Assembly: GCF_042788235.1 (NCBI RefSeq)
Contig: NZ_JBHZOL010000065.1
Coordinates: forward strand, 1 to 64,000
Reading direction: 5' to 3'
Length of the DNA: 64,000 nt
Origin: Sphaerothrix epifaneia
GTDB taxonomy: Bacteria > Cyanobacteriota > Cyanobacteriia > Phormidesmidales > Phormidesmidaceae
Shown here piece after piece: positions 35,974-45,213 of this stretch. Below the pieces are notes generated by a model. The model saw only the letters and a list, made by a program, of their open reading frames with translations. It made no database searches and was not told the DNA's origin. Each line of letters opens with the position of its first letter. Position 1 is the stretch's first letter. A program made the translations under genes and the position numbers.

Positions 35974-37293
35974 TTAGCGATCGCGCCGCAATCCATAATT
36001 TTTTGAAACGGATATTTCCTGATGCTGGATCGCCAGTTGAGCCCAATCTAGCGCTTCAGCCGCGTTGGTCACTTTCCCCTCTGCGTGCGCCAGTTGAATT
36101 GATTCTAAAAGCTGACCAATGTGCCGACCAGGGCGCAGTTGTAGCTTTTGCATCAGCGTGCGCCCAGAAATCAAAGTCGTGGGGTGAGCCACCGGATCGG
36201 CAGGGTTTAAAAAACGCTGAATCAAAGCATAAACGCGCTCAGCCGGATATTGCAGCGCGAGGGCTAAGATTGAGAGGCTTAAAAAACTTTGGCTGGTATC
36301 TCGAAAGAGATCGTACTGTTCTCGGATAGACAGCGATCGCACCTGCAAAGGCGTCAACCGGGTTTGATTGCGCAGCGTCGCCAAAACTACCTGCTGCTCA
36401 GCGCGACTGTACTTGAGGTGAATCAGTTCGGCTTCGGCGATCGCTTCATCTAGCGTCAAAAGCTGGCTGAGTTTGGCGGCCTTTAGCCAACTGCGGTGCA
36501 TACCAGGAACACTTTGCTCTTTAAACCAGCCCGTAACCAGGCTGGCATATCCCGGCCAGTGGGTTTGTAAATCACTATAGGCTTGATCGATGGCCGCCAC
36601 CGTCTGTAGTGAGTCAGCCGTAATTTGCGGTAGCCATCCCTGCAACAAGCGATCTTGGCAGCAAGCCTTGAGCTGAGCAGTGCCCGCTGGCTTGCTGAGC
36701 AGGGCATCGAGTTCCCCCCGAACGCGCTCAGCAGCGACCTGGGTGAGCAAATCTGCCAGACGACGAATAGCCACCTGTGTCTGCGGTTCTACCCTAAAGT
36801 CAAGCTGAGCCGCCTGACGGTAAGCCCGCAGTAGCCGCAGCGGATCGGCTGCTAGATTGTCCATCGAAATCATCCGCAACAACCGCTTTTTCAAATCCTG
36901 CCCTCCCTGGAGCGGATCAATGAGCTGGCGTGTATGGGGATGATAGGCGATCGCATTAACGGTAAAATCGCGCCGCCGCAGGTCAGTTTCTAAAGAGGGG
37001 CCAACCTGCTGGGCAAAATCAACCGTAGCTTGCGGAAAGACAACCCGAGCAATTTTATGATGGGCATCGAGCACCACAAACCCTACTTGATAGTGTTTAG
37101 CAATGAGCTGAGCTGTTTCAATGGCCGCCTCCGGCAAAACAAAGTCTAAATCTAAATAGTCCGCCTGCCTTTCGAGCAGTACATCGCGAACGCTACCGCC
37201 GACAAGATAAGCCGAGGTTGGCAGTAAAGCTAACTCAAACGGCCAGGTTTGAGGAGATAAAGCAGCAGGTAGGGTATTAACAGGCAGTGTCAA
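35974..37293 (-). CDS. cca: tRNA nucleotidyltransferase (CCA-adding) / poly(A) polymerase family
   Basis: The nucleotidyltransferase core includes the GGSVRDVLL loop and metal-binding LDLDFVL, then DLRRRDFTVNAIAYH (template-arm motif) and DPLRLLRAYRQAAQL. The C-terminus is helical. This enzyme adds or repairs the tRNA 3' CCA end. Some cyanobacteria split C- and A-adding activities between paralogs, so this copy could be A-only or CC-only. It stands alone, with an ATG start and no adjacent gene on its strand within 120 bases. Confidence 0.88.
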   Translation of the reverse strand: MTLPVNTLPAALSPQTWPFELALLPTSAYLVGGSVRDVLLERQADYLDLDFVLPEAAIETAQLIAKHYQVGFVVLDAHHKIARVVFPQATVDFAQQVGPSLETDLRRRDFTVNAIAYHPHTRQLIDPLQGGQDLKKRLLRMISMDNLAADPLRLLRAYRQAAQLDFRVEPQTQVAIRRLADLLTQVAAERVRGELDALLSKPAGTAQLKACCQDRLLQGWLPQITADSLQTVAAIDQAYSDLQTHWPGYASLVTGWFKEQSVPGMHRSWLKAAKLSQLLTLDEAIAEAELIHLKYSRAEQQVVLATLRNQTRLTPLQVRSLSIREQYDLFRDTSQSFLSLSILALALQYPAERVYALIQRFLNPADPVAHPTTLISGRTLMQKLQLRPGRHIGQLLESIQLAHAEGKVTNAAEALDWAQLAIQHQEISVSKNYGLRRDR

Positions 37294-37470
37294 GGGCCGA
37301 TCTCATAGAAAATGTAAAGGAATACCGATGCCTCAGTCGCCGTTATTCTCCTTACTAACAAAGGAGCCAGATAACGAAGCACGGCTTTTCATTTTGCAAC
37401 ATCTCTAGCCCCTCCTGAAAGCCTAACCAAAAGTTGAGCTAAATTAGCAGAAAGGGCCTGGAAGAGATCT
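37294..37470. other. Divergent intergenic region
   Basis: This segment separates cca and ycf34 and should hold both promoters. A 26-codon rightward frame (37328-37408) with AAGGA eight bases upstream is the only coding hint; see findings. Confidence 0.35.
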
Positions 37471-37752
37471 ATGTGTATTTGCATTAATTGCCACTACGTC
37501 GATCGCTGCACCACCTACCACGCGGTTGAAACTCAGCATCAGCAGCCACACCTGAGCGAAACGCCTGATTTTGACCCGGTAGAACCCACCATCAATGCCA
37601 ATATTAAGCCGCCCAAAGTGCGCATTGAAGGCGATCGCATTGTGCAAGATGACGACTTTGGCTTTGAGTACGATGTTGTCGGCTGTCAGAGCTTTAAGCT
37701 AGAAAGCGGCAAGTGGGCTAAGCTCCGCCCAGGGGAGCTGATTCCGACTTAA
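37471..37752 (+). CDS. ycf34: Ycf34 family Fe-S protein
   Basis: The N-terminus MCICINCHYVDRCTTYHAVE with Cys at positions 2, 4, 7 and 12 and PHLSETPDF match Ycf34, conserved in cyanobacteria and red-algal plastids. In Synechocystis Ycf34 has been described as an Fe-S protein affecting photosystem and pigment levels. The acidic middle and C-terminal GCQSFKLESGKWAKLRPGELIPT are also typical. It ends 3 bases before the kinase start, so the two are cotranscribed. Confidence 0.92.
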   Translation: MCICINCHYVDRCTTYHAVETQHQQPHLSETPDFDPVEPTINANIKPPKVRIEGDRIVQDDDFGFEYDVVGCQSFKLESGKWAKLRPGELIPT

Positions 37753-37755
37753 TCT

Positions 37756-39576
37756 ATGACCCTATGCCTGAATCCGCTCTGCCCGCAGCCTCAAAATCCA
37801 GCGCACCATCGCTATTGTCAAAGCTGCGGCAGAGCGCTACTGCTAGGCGATCGCTATCGTCCACTCCAGCAGATTGGGCAAGGTGGATTTGGCCGTACGC
37901 TGCTGGCGATTGATGAAGCCACTCAAAGCCATTGCGTTATTAAGCAATTTTTGCGATCGCCTGAGCCACAACGCTTTCAGCAAGAGGTCAAACAGCTAAC
38001 TCAGTTAGGTCAGCATCGGCAAATTCCGCAACTGCTAGAGGCGTTGACCACCGCTGAGGGCAGCTACTTAATTCAAGAATTTATTCAGGGAACTGATTTA
38101 GAAACGCTGCTACAGCGTCATGGAGTTTTTACCGAAGCCCAAATTCGCACGCTGCTGGTTCAGATCTTGTCGGTGCTGGCTTTTGTGCATCAAGCTCAGG
38201 TAATTCACCGCGATGTCAAGCCCGCCAACATCCTTTATGTAGAATCCAGCCAAACTTACTATTTGGTGGATTTTGGCGCGTCTAAATATGCCGACGGACA
38301 AGAGGCGCTCAAGCAAAAGGGCACTGTGATTGGCAGCGCTGGCTACGCCGCCCCTGAACAAATGCTGGGGCAAGCTGTGTTTGCTAGCGACCTGTACAGC
38401 CTAGGGGTAACCTGTATTCATTTACTTACCGGACAACACCCCTTCGACCTGTATTCTATCGGTGAAGACCGCTGGGTCTGGCGGCCTTACGTGCGCCAGG
38501 GAGTGAGTTTGCAGTTGGGTCATATTCTAGAGCGATTGTTGAGTCGTTCTTTACAACGTCGCTATCGCGCTGCCGCTGACGTACTGAGAGATCTGCAAAC
38601 TTTAGGAACGCGTCATCAGCTAAGCCAGCGTCGCCTACAGCCGCCACGTTTAGCGGCACCACCGTCCCTTAATTGGCGGTGCGTGTTCACGCTGCCACAG
38701 GCAGGCAGCATCATTAATACGCTGAGCATTAGCCCAGACGGGCGGGCTGTGGCTACAGGCAGTACGGATAAAGCGGTTCGGCTCTGGGATTTGCGCAATG
38801 GTGAATTGATCCAAACCTTAGGAAGTGCTTTGCCGCTGCTGAACAAACGCCATCGTGGAGCGGTCAATGCCGTTTTGTTTAGTGCCGATGGCCGCAGCCT
38901 GTTTAGCGGCAGCAGTGACGGTACCGTCAAGTGGTGGGATCTCACCGACTATAGCCTGGTGGCGACTCTCCCCGAACCGGGATGGACAATTACCGCGATC
39001 GCGCTGACACCTGACAATCAGTTTTTAATTGGCGGCGGTGGCGAAGGTAAACTGCGGCTTTGGCAGCTAGAGACGCTAGCGCTGGCGGGCACCTTTAGCC
39101 AGCACCGAGAACAAATTAGCGGCTTGGACGTGGTTGGTGAATCTGATCAGCTCATCAGCAGCAGTTGGGATCAAAGCCTGCGACTGTGGCATTTGCCCAC
39201 GGGCCAGTTGCTCAAAACCCTCAAGCGGGCACACGAAGCGGCGATTACCTGCTTAGGGCTACGGCAAACACTCGTCGTTAGCGGCGACGCCGCCGGCATC
39301 GTCAAACTGTGGGATTGGCAACACGATTGGCGCAGCCAGACCCTCAAAGCCCATAGCGATACCGTCACCGCGATCGCTTTAAGTCCAGACGGTCAGTTTT
39401 TGGTCACAGGCAGCGACGATAGCACCCTGGTTTTTTGGCACCTGCCCACCGCCAAACGGGTGGGGCAACTCAACCATGCCTGGGGCATTCGGGCGGTGGG
39501 GTTTACCCCTGATGGCCAAACCTGCGTGAGCAGCAGTGCCGATGAAACCCTTAAAATCTGGCAGCGACTGCCATAA
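37756..39576 (+). CDS. Ser/Thr protein kinase with C-terminal WD40 propeller
   Basis: An N-terminal zinc-ribbon (CLNPLC ... YCQSCG) precedes the kinase domain: GQGGFGRT loop at 41-48, ATP-Lys K63, HRDVKPAN at 150-157 with catalytic D152, and DFG at 171-173. APEQM marks the substrate-binding region. Residues after about 305 form seven WD40 blades with recurrent SxDGR...SGSxDxTxxxWDL. This is the cyanobacterial PknA/WD40-kinase type; no membrane segment is seen. The 3-base gap from ycf34 suggests a shared control point. Confidence 0.9.
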   Translation: MTLCLNPLCPQPQNPAHHRYCQSCGRALLLGDRYRPLQQIGQGGFGRTLLAIDEATQSHCVIKQFLRSPEPQRFQQEVKQLTQLGQHRQIPQLLEALTTAEGSYLIQEFIQGTDLETLLQRHGVFTEAQIRTLLVQILSVLAFVHQAQVIHRDVKPANILYVESSQTYYLVDFGASKYADGQEALKQKGTVIGSAGYAAPEQMLGQAVFASDLYSLGVTCIHLLTGQHPFDLYSIGEDRWVWRPYVRQGVSLQLGHILERLLSRSLQRRYRAAADVLRDLQTLGTRHQLSQRRLQPPRLAAPPSLNWRCVFTLPQAGSIINTLSISPDGRAVATGSTDKAVRLWDLRNGELIQTLGSALPLLNKRHRGAVNAVLFSADGRSLFSGSSDGTVKWWDLTDYSLVATLPEPGWTITAIALTPDNQFLIGGGGEGKLRLWQLETLALAGTFSQHREQISGLDVVGESDQLISSSWDQSLRLWHLPTGQLLKTLKRAHEAAITCLGLRQTLVVSGDAAGIVKLWDWQHDWRSQTLKAHSDTVTAIALSPDGQFLVTGSDDSTLVFWHLPTAKRVGQLNHAWGIRAVGFTPDGQTCVSSSADETLKIWQRLP

Positions 39577-39597
39577 CTGGGTTCGTTACATCAATTC

Positions 39598-39624
39598 TCG
39601 ATTTTGGATTTTCGATTTTGAATT
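39598..39624 (+). repeat. Short AT-rich tandem-like repeat
   Basis: CGATTTTGGATTTTCGATTTTGAAT shows a near-repeat of CGATTTTG at 10-15 base intervals between the kinase gene and the carboxypeptidase gene. Such low-complexity ATTTTGGATTT tracts are common in cyanobacterial intergenic DNA. A 64-codon frame overlapping the region (39634-39828) looks spurious. Confidence 0.4.
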
Positions 39625-39791
39625 GAACAGTCTTTGCTCTGCAGACGTTTCGTCATTCTCATCTGTACCTTTCTTTTGAAGAATCGGTATTACATCAACT
39701 TAAGATCAGCAGACTGGGCTGAGGTTTCAGCTACGATAAGAATCCCGAACTGGGGTGATTTAATTTTCGCTACACTTGGCCACGCCCGCTT

Positions 39792-40691
39792 ATGCAACCT
39801 ATTTTTTGCCAACCGCCACCGCCCCTGACTCCTGGCGATCGCCTCTGCGTAATTACACCTAGTGGAGCCTTACGAGAGTTTGAAAAATTTCAACAAGGGG
39901 TTGAAATTTGGCGATCGCGTGGCTACGAAATTGAGATGATTCCAGGGTTTGATAGCCAGTGGGGCTATTTAGCGGGTAGCGATCGCGATCGCCGCCAGCA
40001 GCTTGATAAAGCGCTGCAAGATCCAGGCTGCCAGGGTATTCTGTGTGCCAGAGGCGGCTACGGGGGTACCCGCCTTTTAGAAAACTGGCAGTGGCCGCAA
40101 GGCAACAAATGGCTTATAGGCTTTTCCGACATCACCAGCCTGCTGTGGAGTTTAAGTCAACAGGGCATTTCTGGGCTGCACGGCCCGTTGCTCACCACCC
40201 TTGCTGATGAACCCGACGGCTCAGTACAGCGCCTTTTTAACTGGCTAGAAGGTCGTCCCATTGGGCCGCTACACGGCAATGGCTGGGGCGGCGGCTGTGT
40301 AGAAGGCAAGCTGATGCCTGCCAACCTAACTGTCGCTACCTGTTTGCTGGGTACCCCAGCAGAACCAGCTTTAGACAATGTAATTCTGGCTTTTGAAGAT
40401 GTTTCAGAAGCCCCCTATCGGATTGACCGCATGCTGACCCAATGGCGCATGATGGGTAAGTTTAAGGCGGTCAAAGGCATTGCTCTCGGACGCTTCAGCC
40501 AGTGCGAAGCCAAAAAACTGCCGAGTTTTAGCGTCGCTGAAGTTTTGCGCGATCGCTTAGGCGACTTAGGAATCCCTGTGGTCTCCGATCTGCCTTTTGG
40601 CCATGATGGGGTGAACGCCGCCTTGCCCGTTGGCGTAGCCGCTACCCTTGAAGGCGATCAAGGAACGCTCACAATTCAACCCACCCTTTAG
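39792..40691 (+). CDS. LD-carboxypeptidase (peptidase S66, LdcA/MccF)
   Basis: The sequence has LTPGDRLCVITPSG at the start, the CARGGYGGTRLLE segment, the GFSDITSLLWSL segment expected to carry the catalytic Ser, AFEDVSEAPYRIDRML (catalytic Glu region) and DLPFGH near the C-terminus (catalytic His). The family removes the terminal D-Ala from murein tetrapeptides in peptidoglycan recycling or detoxifies microcin C. A cytoplasmic location is expected; no signal peptide is seen. It starts at ATG 39792. Confidence 0.88.
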   Translation: MQPIFCQPPPPLTPGDRLCVITPSGALREFEKFQQGVEIWRSRGYEIEMIPGFDSQWGYLAGSDRDRRQQLDKALQDPGCQGILCARGGYGGTRLLENWQWPQGNKWLIGFSDITSLLWSLSQQGISGLHGPLLTTLADEPDGSVQRLFNWLEGRPIGPLHGNGWGGGCVEGKLMPANLTVATCLLGTPAEPALDNVILAFEDVSEAPYRIDRMLTQWRMMGKFKAVKGIALGRFSQCEAKKLPSFSVAEVLRDRLGDLGIPVVSDLPFGHDGVNAALPVGVAATLEGDQGTLTIQPTL

Positions 40692-40756
40692 CGCCTTCTT
40701 GAGATCTATCTCAAAATAACCGCCTACAATCAAAACGTACCTTCGCTAGTTTCCTT

Positions 40757-41443
40757 GTGGTTCCTCTACGTGACGAGAATCCTACCTACAGCAAATCGTA
40801 CGTTACCTACGGTTTAATTGGCCTTAACATTGCCATTTTTTTATTTGAAATTGGCCTGTCGTCTCAAGCGCTAGAACTCTTTTTCGATCGCTGGGCGGTT
40901 GTTCCAGCGCAGCTAACTGCCAGCTTTCAAGGTTCTGGCCCTAACCCGGTGCAAGAATGGTTCACCCTCATCTCTTCCCAATTTTTGCATGGGGGGTTTT
41001 TGCATTTAGGCGGCAACATGCTCTATTTGTGGGTCTTTGGTAACAATATTGAAGACCGCTTGGGTAAGGTCAAATTCATTATTTTCTATCTGGGCTGCGG
41101 TATTTTGGCAGCGCTAACGCAATGGTTCTTTGAACCAGGCTCTAGCGTACCTACGGTTGGCGCGAGTGGGGCGATCGCGGGTGTGATGGGCGCTTATATT
41201 CTGCGGTTTCCCAAAGCCCGCATTTTGACGCTGATTCCCTTGTTCTTTTTCATCACCACCATTCGCATTCCAGCGCTGTTTTTCTTGGGCTTTTGGTTTG
41301 TACAACAGGCGCTCTACGGCATCGCCAGCTTAGGAGCCGATGCCCAGATGGGTACAGGGGGGATAGCGTACTGGGCACATGCGGGCGGCTTCGTCTTTGG
41401 CATTGTGCTAGGGCCGCTGCTGGGGCTTTTTTCAGAAGAATGA
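40757..41443 (+). CDS. Rhomboid family intramembrane serine protease
   Basis: The protein has about six hydrophobic segments. The catalytic dyad is S137 in GASGAIAGV and H208 in AHAGGFVFG, with the HGGFLHLGGNMLYLWVFG loop that helps form the active site. Rhomboids cleave within or near membrane helices of client proteins. GTG 40757 is the start. It lies 65 bases after the carboxypeptidase gene on the same strand. Confidence 0.9.
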   Translation: MVPLRDENPTYSKSYVTYGLIGLNIAIFLFEIGLSSQALELFFDRWAVVPAQLTASFQGSGPNPVQEWFTLISSQFLHGGFLHLGGNMLYLWVFGNNIEDRLGKVKFIIFYLGCGILAALTQWFFEPGSSVPTVGASGAIAGVMGAYILRFPKARILTLIPLFFFITTIRIPALFFLGFWFVQQALYGIASLGADAQMGTGGIAYWAHAGGFVFGIVLGPLLGLFSEE

Positions 41444-41544
41444 CCCCGCCAAGGTACGAAGCCGCTTTTTAATCTCTGATTAACAGCAATTCTGAATTAC
41501 CTCACTACAATAAAAGCTATCAAGGCACTGCTGAGGAGCAAGTC

Positions 41545-42726
41545 ATGGCACAGAGTTTGCTAGAGCAGCTACGAGAAATGACCATCGTGGTTGCTGACAC
41601 AGGCGATATCCAGGCGATCGAGCAGTTTAAACCGCACGATGCCACGACCAATCCCTCCTTGATTACAACAGCGGCTCAAATGCCTCGATATCAAGAAATT
41701 GTCGATGAAACGCTGCTGAAAGCCAAAGCCGATGCGGGGTCAGATGCCAGCGACAAAGACATTGCCAACCTGGCCTTTAAGCGGCTAGCGGTGGCTTTTG
41801 GGCTGAAAATTTTACAAATTATTCCAGGACGAGTTTCGACTGAAGTAGACGCTCGCCTATCCTTCGATACCGAAGCTACGCTGGCCACCGCCCGCGATTT
41901 GATTGCCCAATATGAAGCGGCTGGCGTCTCGCGCGATCGCGTTTTGATCAAAATCGCTTCTACCTGGGAAGGGATTCAAGCCGCTAAGGTACTGGAGCAA
42001 GAAGGTATTCACTGCAACCTCACCCTTTTATTTGGCTTGCACCAGGCGATCGCCTGTGCCGAAGCAGGCGTAACGCTGATTTCGCCCTTTGTCGGTCGCA
42101 TTCTTGACTGGTACAAAAAAGAAACCGGACGAGAGGCTTATTCTCCCGAAGAAGACCCCGGCGTGCAGTCAGTCACTGAGATTTATAACTATTACAAGAA
42201 GTTTGGCTATTCTACCGAGGTCATGGGGGCTAGCTTCCGCAACATTGGCGAAATTACCCAGCTAGCGGGCTGTGACTTATTAACTATTTCTCCCCAGTTG
42301 TTAGCCCAGCTCCACGAAACTGAGGCCGACCTGCCCCGTCAGCTTCAGCCTGCAACAGCCGCCGCCGCTGAAATTACCAAAATTTCTATGGATCAAGCCA
42401 CTTTTGAGCAAATGCATCAGCGCGATCGCATGGCTTCAGAAAAACTCCAAGAAGGCATTCGGGGCTTTAGCAAAGCGCTAGAAACGTTAGAAACGATGCT
42501 GGCAGAGCGGCTACGTTTGCGCCTTCAGGGCGAAAAGCTGGTGACTCAGGCGGCAGAAGAGGTTTTTCAGGCTTACGATTTAGACGGGGATGGCTTTATT
42601 ACCCGTGAAGAATGGATGGGAACCGATGCTGTTTTTGACGCGCTCGATCGCGATCACGATGGCAAAGTCACCCCCGACGAAATTAGTGCTGGCTTAGGGG
42701 GTGGCTATCAACTCGTCCCCGTATAG
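41545..42726 (+). CDS. tal: Transaldolase with C-terminal EF-hand pair
   Basis: This is a typical transaldolase: Schiff-base K136 in LIKIASTWEGI, DATTNPSL near the N-terminus, GRILDWYK, and LTISPQLL. After about residue 335 there are two EF-hand loops, DLDGDGFITREE (345-356) and DRDHDGKVTPDE (368-379). The enzyme acts in the oxidative pentose phosphate pathway. Known cyanobacterial transaldolases share this tail, which may bind calcium. A GAGGAG precedes the ATG. Confidence 0.93.
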   Translation: MAQSLLEQLREMTIVVADTGDIQAIEQFKPHDATTNPSLITTAAQMPRYQEIVDETLLKAKADAGSDASDKDIANLAFKRLAVAFGLKILQIIPGRVSTEVDARLSFDTEATLATARDLIAQYEAAGVSRDRVLIKIASTWEGIQAAKVLEQEGIHCNLTLLFGLHQAIACAEAGVTLISPFVGRILDWYKKETGREAYSPEEDPGVQSVTEIYNYYKKFGYSTEVMGASFRNIGEITQLAGCDLLTISPQLLAQLHETEADLPRQLQPATAAAAEITKISMDQATFEQMHQRDRMASEKLQEGIRGFSKALETLETMLAERLRLRLQGEKLVTQAAEEVFQAYDLDGDGFITREEWMGTDAVFDALDRDHDGKVTPDEISAGLGGGYQLVPV

Positions 42727-42849
42727 CGGTTTATTGGCTCTTCTAGTTGAGTGAGTCTGTGAAGCAACCTGCGCGCCCAGGGATGTTCGTGCAAAAATAG
42801 AAATATATTTTTGAATAAACCGCAATAAGGCTTACGGCACAGACAGGCT

Positions 42850-44823
42850 TTGATTAAAATTCTCAGCAAGCTCAGAGAACTCATCGTTCGCTGGTGGGGC
42901 GATTTTACCCTCCAGACTCGTTTGATGGCGGGGGCAACGCTGGTTGTTTCTCTCGTCATGAGTGGGCTAACTTTTTGGGCCGTCAACACCATTCAGCAAG
43001 ACGCCCGCTTAAACGATACTCGCTTTGGCCGCGATTTGGGTCTGTTGCTAGCCGCGAATGTCGCCCCGCTGGTACACACTGGCGATCGCACTGAATTAGC
43101 TCGCTTTTCCTATAGCTTTTATCAAAGCACTTCCAGCGTTCGCTACATGCTTTATGCTGACTCCGAGGGCGATATCTTCTTTGGCATCCCCTATTCTGAG
43201 CCAGCCGTACAAAACTCTCTGGCTATTCGGCGGCGGATGCAGCTTCCCGAAAACTACGTCAGAAGTTCTGATTTGCCAATGGTACGGCAGCACATCACCC
43301 CTCTCGGCGAAGTCACCGATGTGTTTGTGCCGCTCAACTACGAAGGCGAGTATTTAGGCGTCTTAGCGCTGGGCATCAATCCCAATCCTACCGTGGTCAC
43401 TTCCTCGCACCTCACCCGCGATGTTACTGTAGCCGTCTTCGTTTCCATTTGGGTGATGGTAATTTTAGGCGCGGTATTTAATGCCCTGACCATTACCCAG
43501 CCAATTAAAGAGCTACTGGTTGGGGTCAAAAATATTGCGGCTGGCAATTTCAAACAGCGAATTAACCTACCGCTTGGCGGTGAACTCGGCGAACTGATTC
43601 ACAGCTTTAACGACATGGCAGAGCGCCTTGAGCGCTACGAAGAACAAAACATCGAAGAACTAACGGCTGAAAAAGCCAAGCTAGAAACTCTGGTTTCAAC
43701 CATTGCAGACGGTGCCATCTTATTAGATACCGAAATGCGAATTGTGCTGGTCAATCCAGCCGCGCGGCGTCTCTTTGGGTGGGAGAGCAAACAGCTAGAA
43801 GCCGAAACCGTTTTAGAGTATTTGCCCAACTCGGTTGCTATTCAGCTAATGCGTCCGCTTTATCAGGCAGCAGCGGGTGAATCTGAAGCTATGGAGTTTC
43901 GTTTGGTTTTGCCAGAGCCTGCTAGCCGTACGGTGCGCATTTTGCTCAATACCGTTCTCGATCAAGCGCGAGAAAACGTCAAAGGCATTGCCATTACCGT
44001 GCAAGACATTACCCGTGAAGTAGCGCTTAACGAAGCGAAAAGCCAGTTCATTAGCAATGTCTCTCATGAACTCAGGACGCCGCTGTTTAACATCAAGTCG
44101 TTTATTGAAACGCTTCATGAATACGGCGAAGACCTGAGCGAAGCAGAGCGGCGCGAATTTTTAGAAACTGCTAATCACGAAACGGATCGTCTAACCCGTT
44201 TGGTTAACGATGTTCTTGACCTGTCTCGCCTAGAATCCAACCGCCGCTACCAGCTAAGCGGGGTAGATGCCACCCAGCCGATTGAGCAAACGTTGCGGAC
44301 TTATCAGCTCAACGCCCGCGACAAGCAAATTGAGCTGATTTCAGAAATTGAACCCCATCTGCCGCTTGTTTTGGGTAACTACGATTTGCTGCTACAAGTG
44401 CTGGTTAATCTGGTCGGTAACGCTTTGAAGTTTACGATGGCAGGGGGCTGCGTTCTCATTCGAGCCTATCGATCGCCTCAGCAATCTTCCCACAGCGCCG
44501 CTAAAGCAGTGCGCATTGAAATTGCCGACACGGGTATCGGCATTGCCCCCGAAGACCAAGCCGCCATTTTTGATCGCTTCTTTAGGGTAGAAAATCGGGT
44601 TCACACCCTAGAAGGGACTGGACTGGGACTTTCAATTGTTAAAAATATTGTTGAGAAACACAGCAGTCGCGTTAATCTGGTGAGCGAAGTTGGTACAGGC
44701 ACCACTTTTTGGTTCGATCTGAGTTTGTTTACGGCTAGTCCTGACAACGAATCTGCAGAAGCGTTAGCCCTCAACTCCGAAGCCACTCACTCCAGTTCGC
44801 CTATATTGCAATCAGCAGGCTAA
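42850..44823 (+). CDS. nblS: NblS/Hik33-type histidine kinase (Ycf26)
   Basis: There are two transmembrane segments (about 25-47 and 198-222) with a periplasmic domain between, a HAMP domain with QPIKELLVGVKNIAAGNF, a PAS domain (DTEMRIVLVNPAARRLFG), the phospho-acceptor H406 in FISNVSHELRTPLFN, and HATPase motifs LVNLVGNALKF, ADTGIGIA and GTGLGLSIV. This is the ycf26/NblS/DspA kinase that controls high-light, cold and nutrient-stress genes and phycobilisome degradation in cyanobacteria. The start is TTG 42850. It overlaps the convergent zinc-ribbon gene by 23 bases. Confidence 0.93.
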   Translation: MIKILSKLRELIVRWWGDFTLQTRLMAGATLVVSLVMSGLTFWAVNTIQQDARLNDTRFGRDLGLLLAANVAPLVHTGDRTELARFSYSFYQSTSSVRYMLYADSEGDIFFGIPYSEPAVQNSLAIRRRMQLPENYVRSSDLPMVRQHITPLGEVTDVFVPLNYEGEYLGVLALGINPNPTVVTSSHLTRDVTVAVFVSIWVMVILGAVFNALTITQPIKELLVGVKNIAAGNFKQRINLPLGGELGELIHSFNDMAERLERYEEQNIEELTAEKAKLETLVSTIADGAILLDTEMRIVLVNPAARRLFGWESKQLEAETVLEYLPNSVAIQLMRPLYQAAAGESEAMEFRLVLPEPASRTVRILLNTVLDQARENVKGIAITVQDITREVALNEAKSQFISNVSHELRTPLFNIKSFIETLHEYGEDLSEAERREFLETANHETDRLTRLVNDVLDLSRLESNRRYQLSGVDATQPIEQTLRTYQLNARDKQIELISEIEPHLPLVLGNYDLLLQVLVNLVGNALKFTMAGGCVLIRAYRSPQQSSHSAAKAVRIEIADTGIGIAPEDQAAIFDRFFRVENRVHTLEGTGLGLSIVKNIVEKHSSRVNLVSEVGTGTTFWFDLSLFTASPDNESAEALALNSEATHSSSPILQSAG

Positions 44824-45154
44824 TCAACAACAAACCTGCTAGCACCCACCAAGCGAGGTTGCGTCTGAACCAAACCCAGCTCAGTTGTAAAGGGGCTGGC
44901 TGCGGAGCCGTAGAAAAGTCAGCAGCGATCGCTGATTGAGATTGGTAGAGGGTACAGGTTTTAGCCAGCGGTCGTTGCGGAAAGTTACAGGTATTGTCAG
45001 CGTGATAAGTACAGTCCGGGCATAAAAAACGGTCTGCTTCAGCCCGGTGTAGCTGAATACCCGGATGACCGTAAGCTTTAAGCGGCAGTTGACAACGCGG
45101 ACACTGCAAGGTGGCGGCTTGAATAGACTGCTGGCAACGAGGACAGACAGGCAT
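44801..45154 (-). CDS. Zinc-ribbon membrane-anchored protein
   Basis: The N-terminus has CPRCQQSI and CPRCQLPL, and the middle CPDCTYHADNTC, giving two zinc-ribbon-like clusters. A C-terminal hydrophobic segment (NLAWWVLAGLLLISLLIAI) anchors it in a membrane. The function is unknown. ATG 45154 is preferred; TTG 45163 adds three residues. The 3' end overlaps nblS by 23 bases, so the two transcripts are antisense at their ends. Confidence 0.75.
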   Translation of the reverse strand: MPVCPRCQQSIQAATLQCPRCQLPLKAYGHPGIQLHRAEADRFLCPDCTYHADNTCNFPQRPLAKTCTLYQSQSAIAADFSTAPQPAPLQLSWVWFRRNLAWWVLAGLLLISLLIAI

Positions 45155-45213
45155 GGTAATCAAAAACGTGCGTATTGCTATCCTAACCAGATTTCTTCGG
45201 TGGCGGCGGATAG

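Noticed and set aside
39634..39828. 64-codon frame upstream of the carboxypeptidase gene
   Set aside because: It overlaps the better supported start of the carboxypeptidase gene and has no family resemblance.
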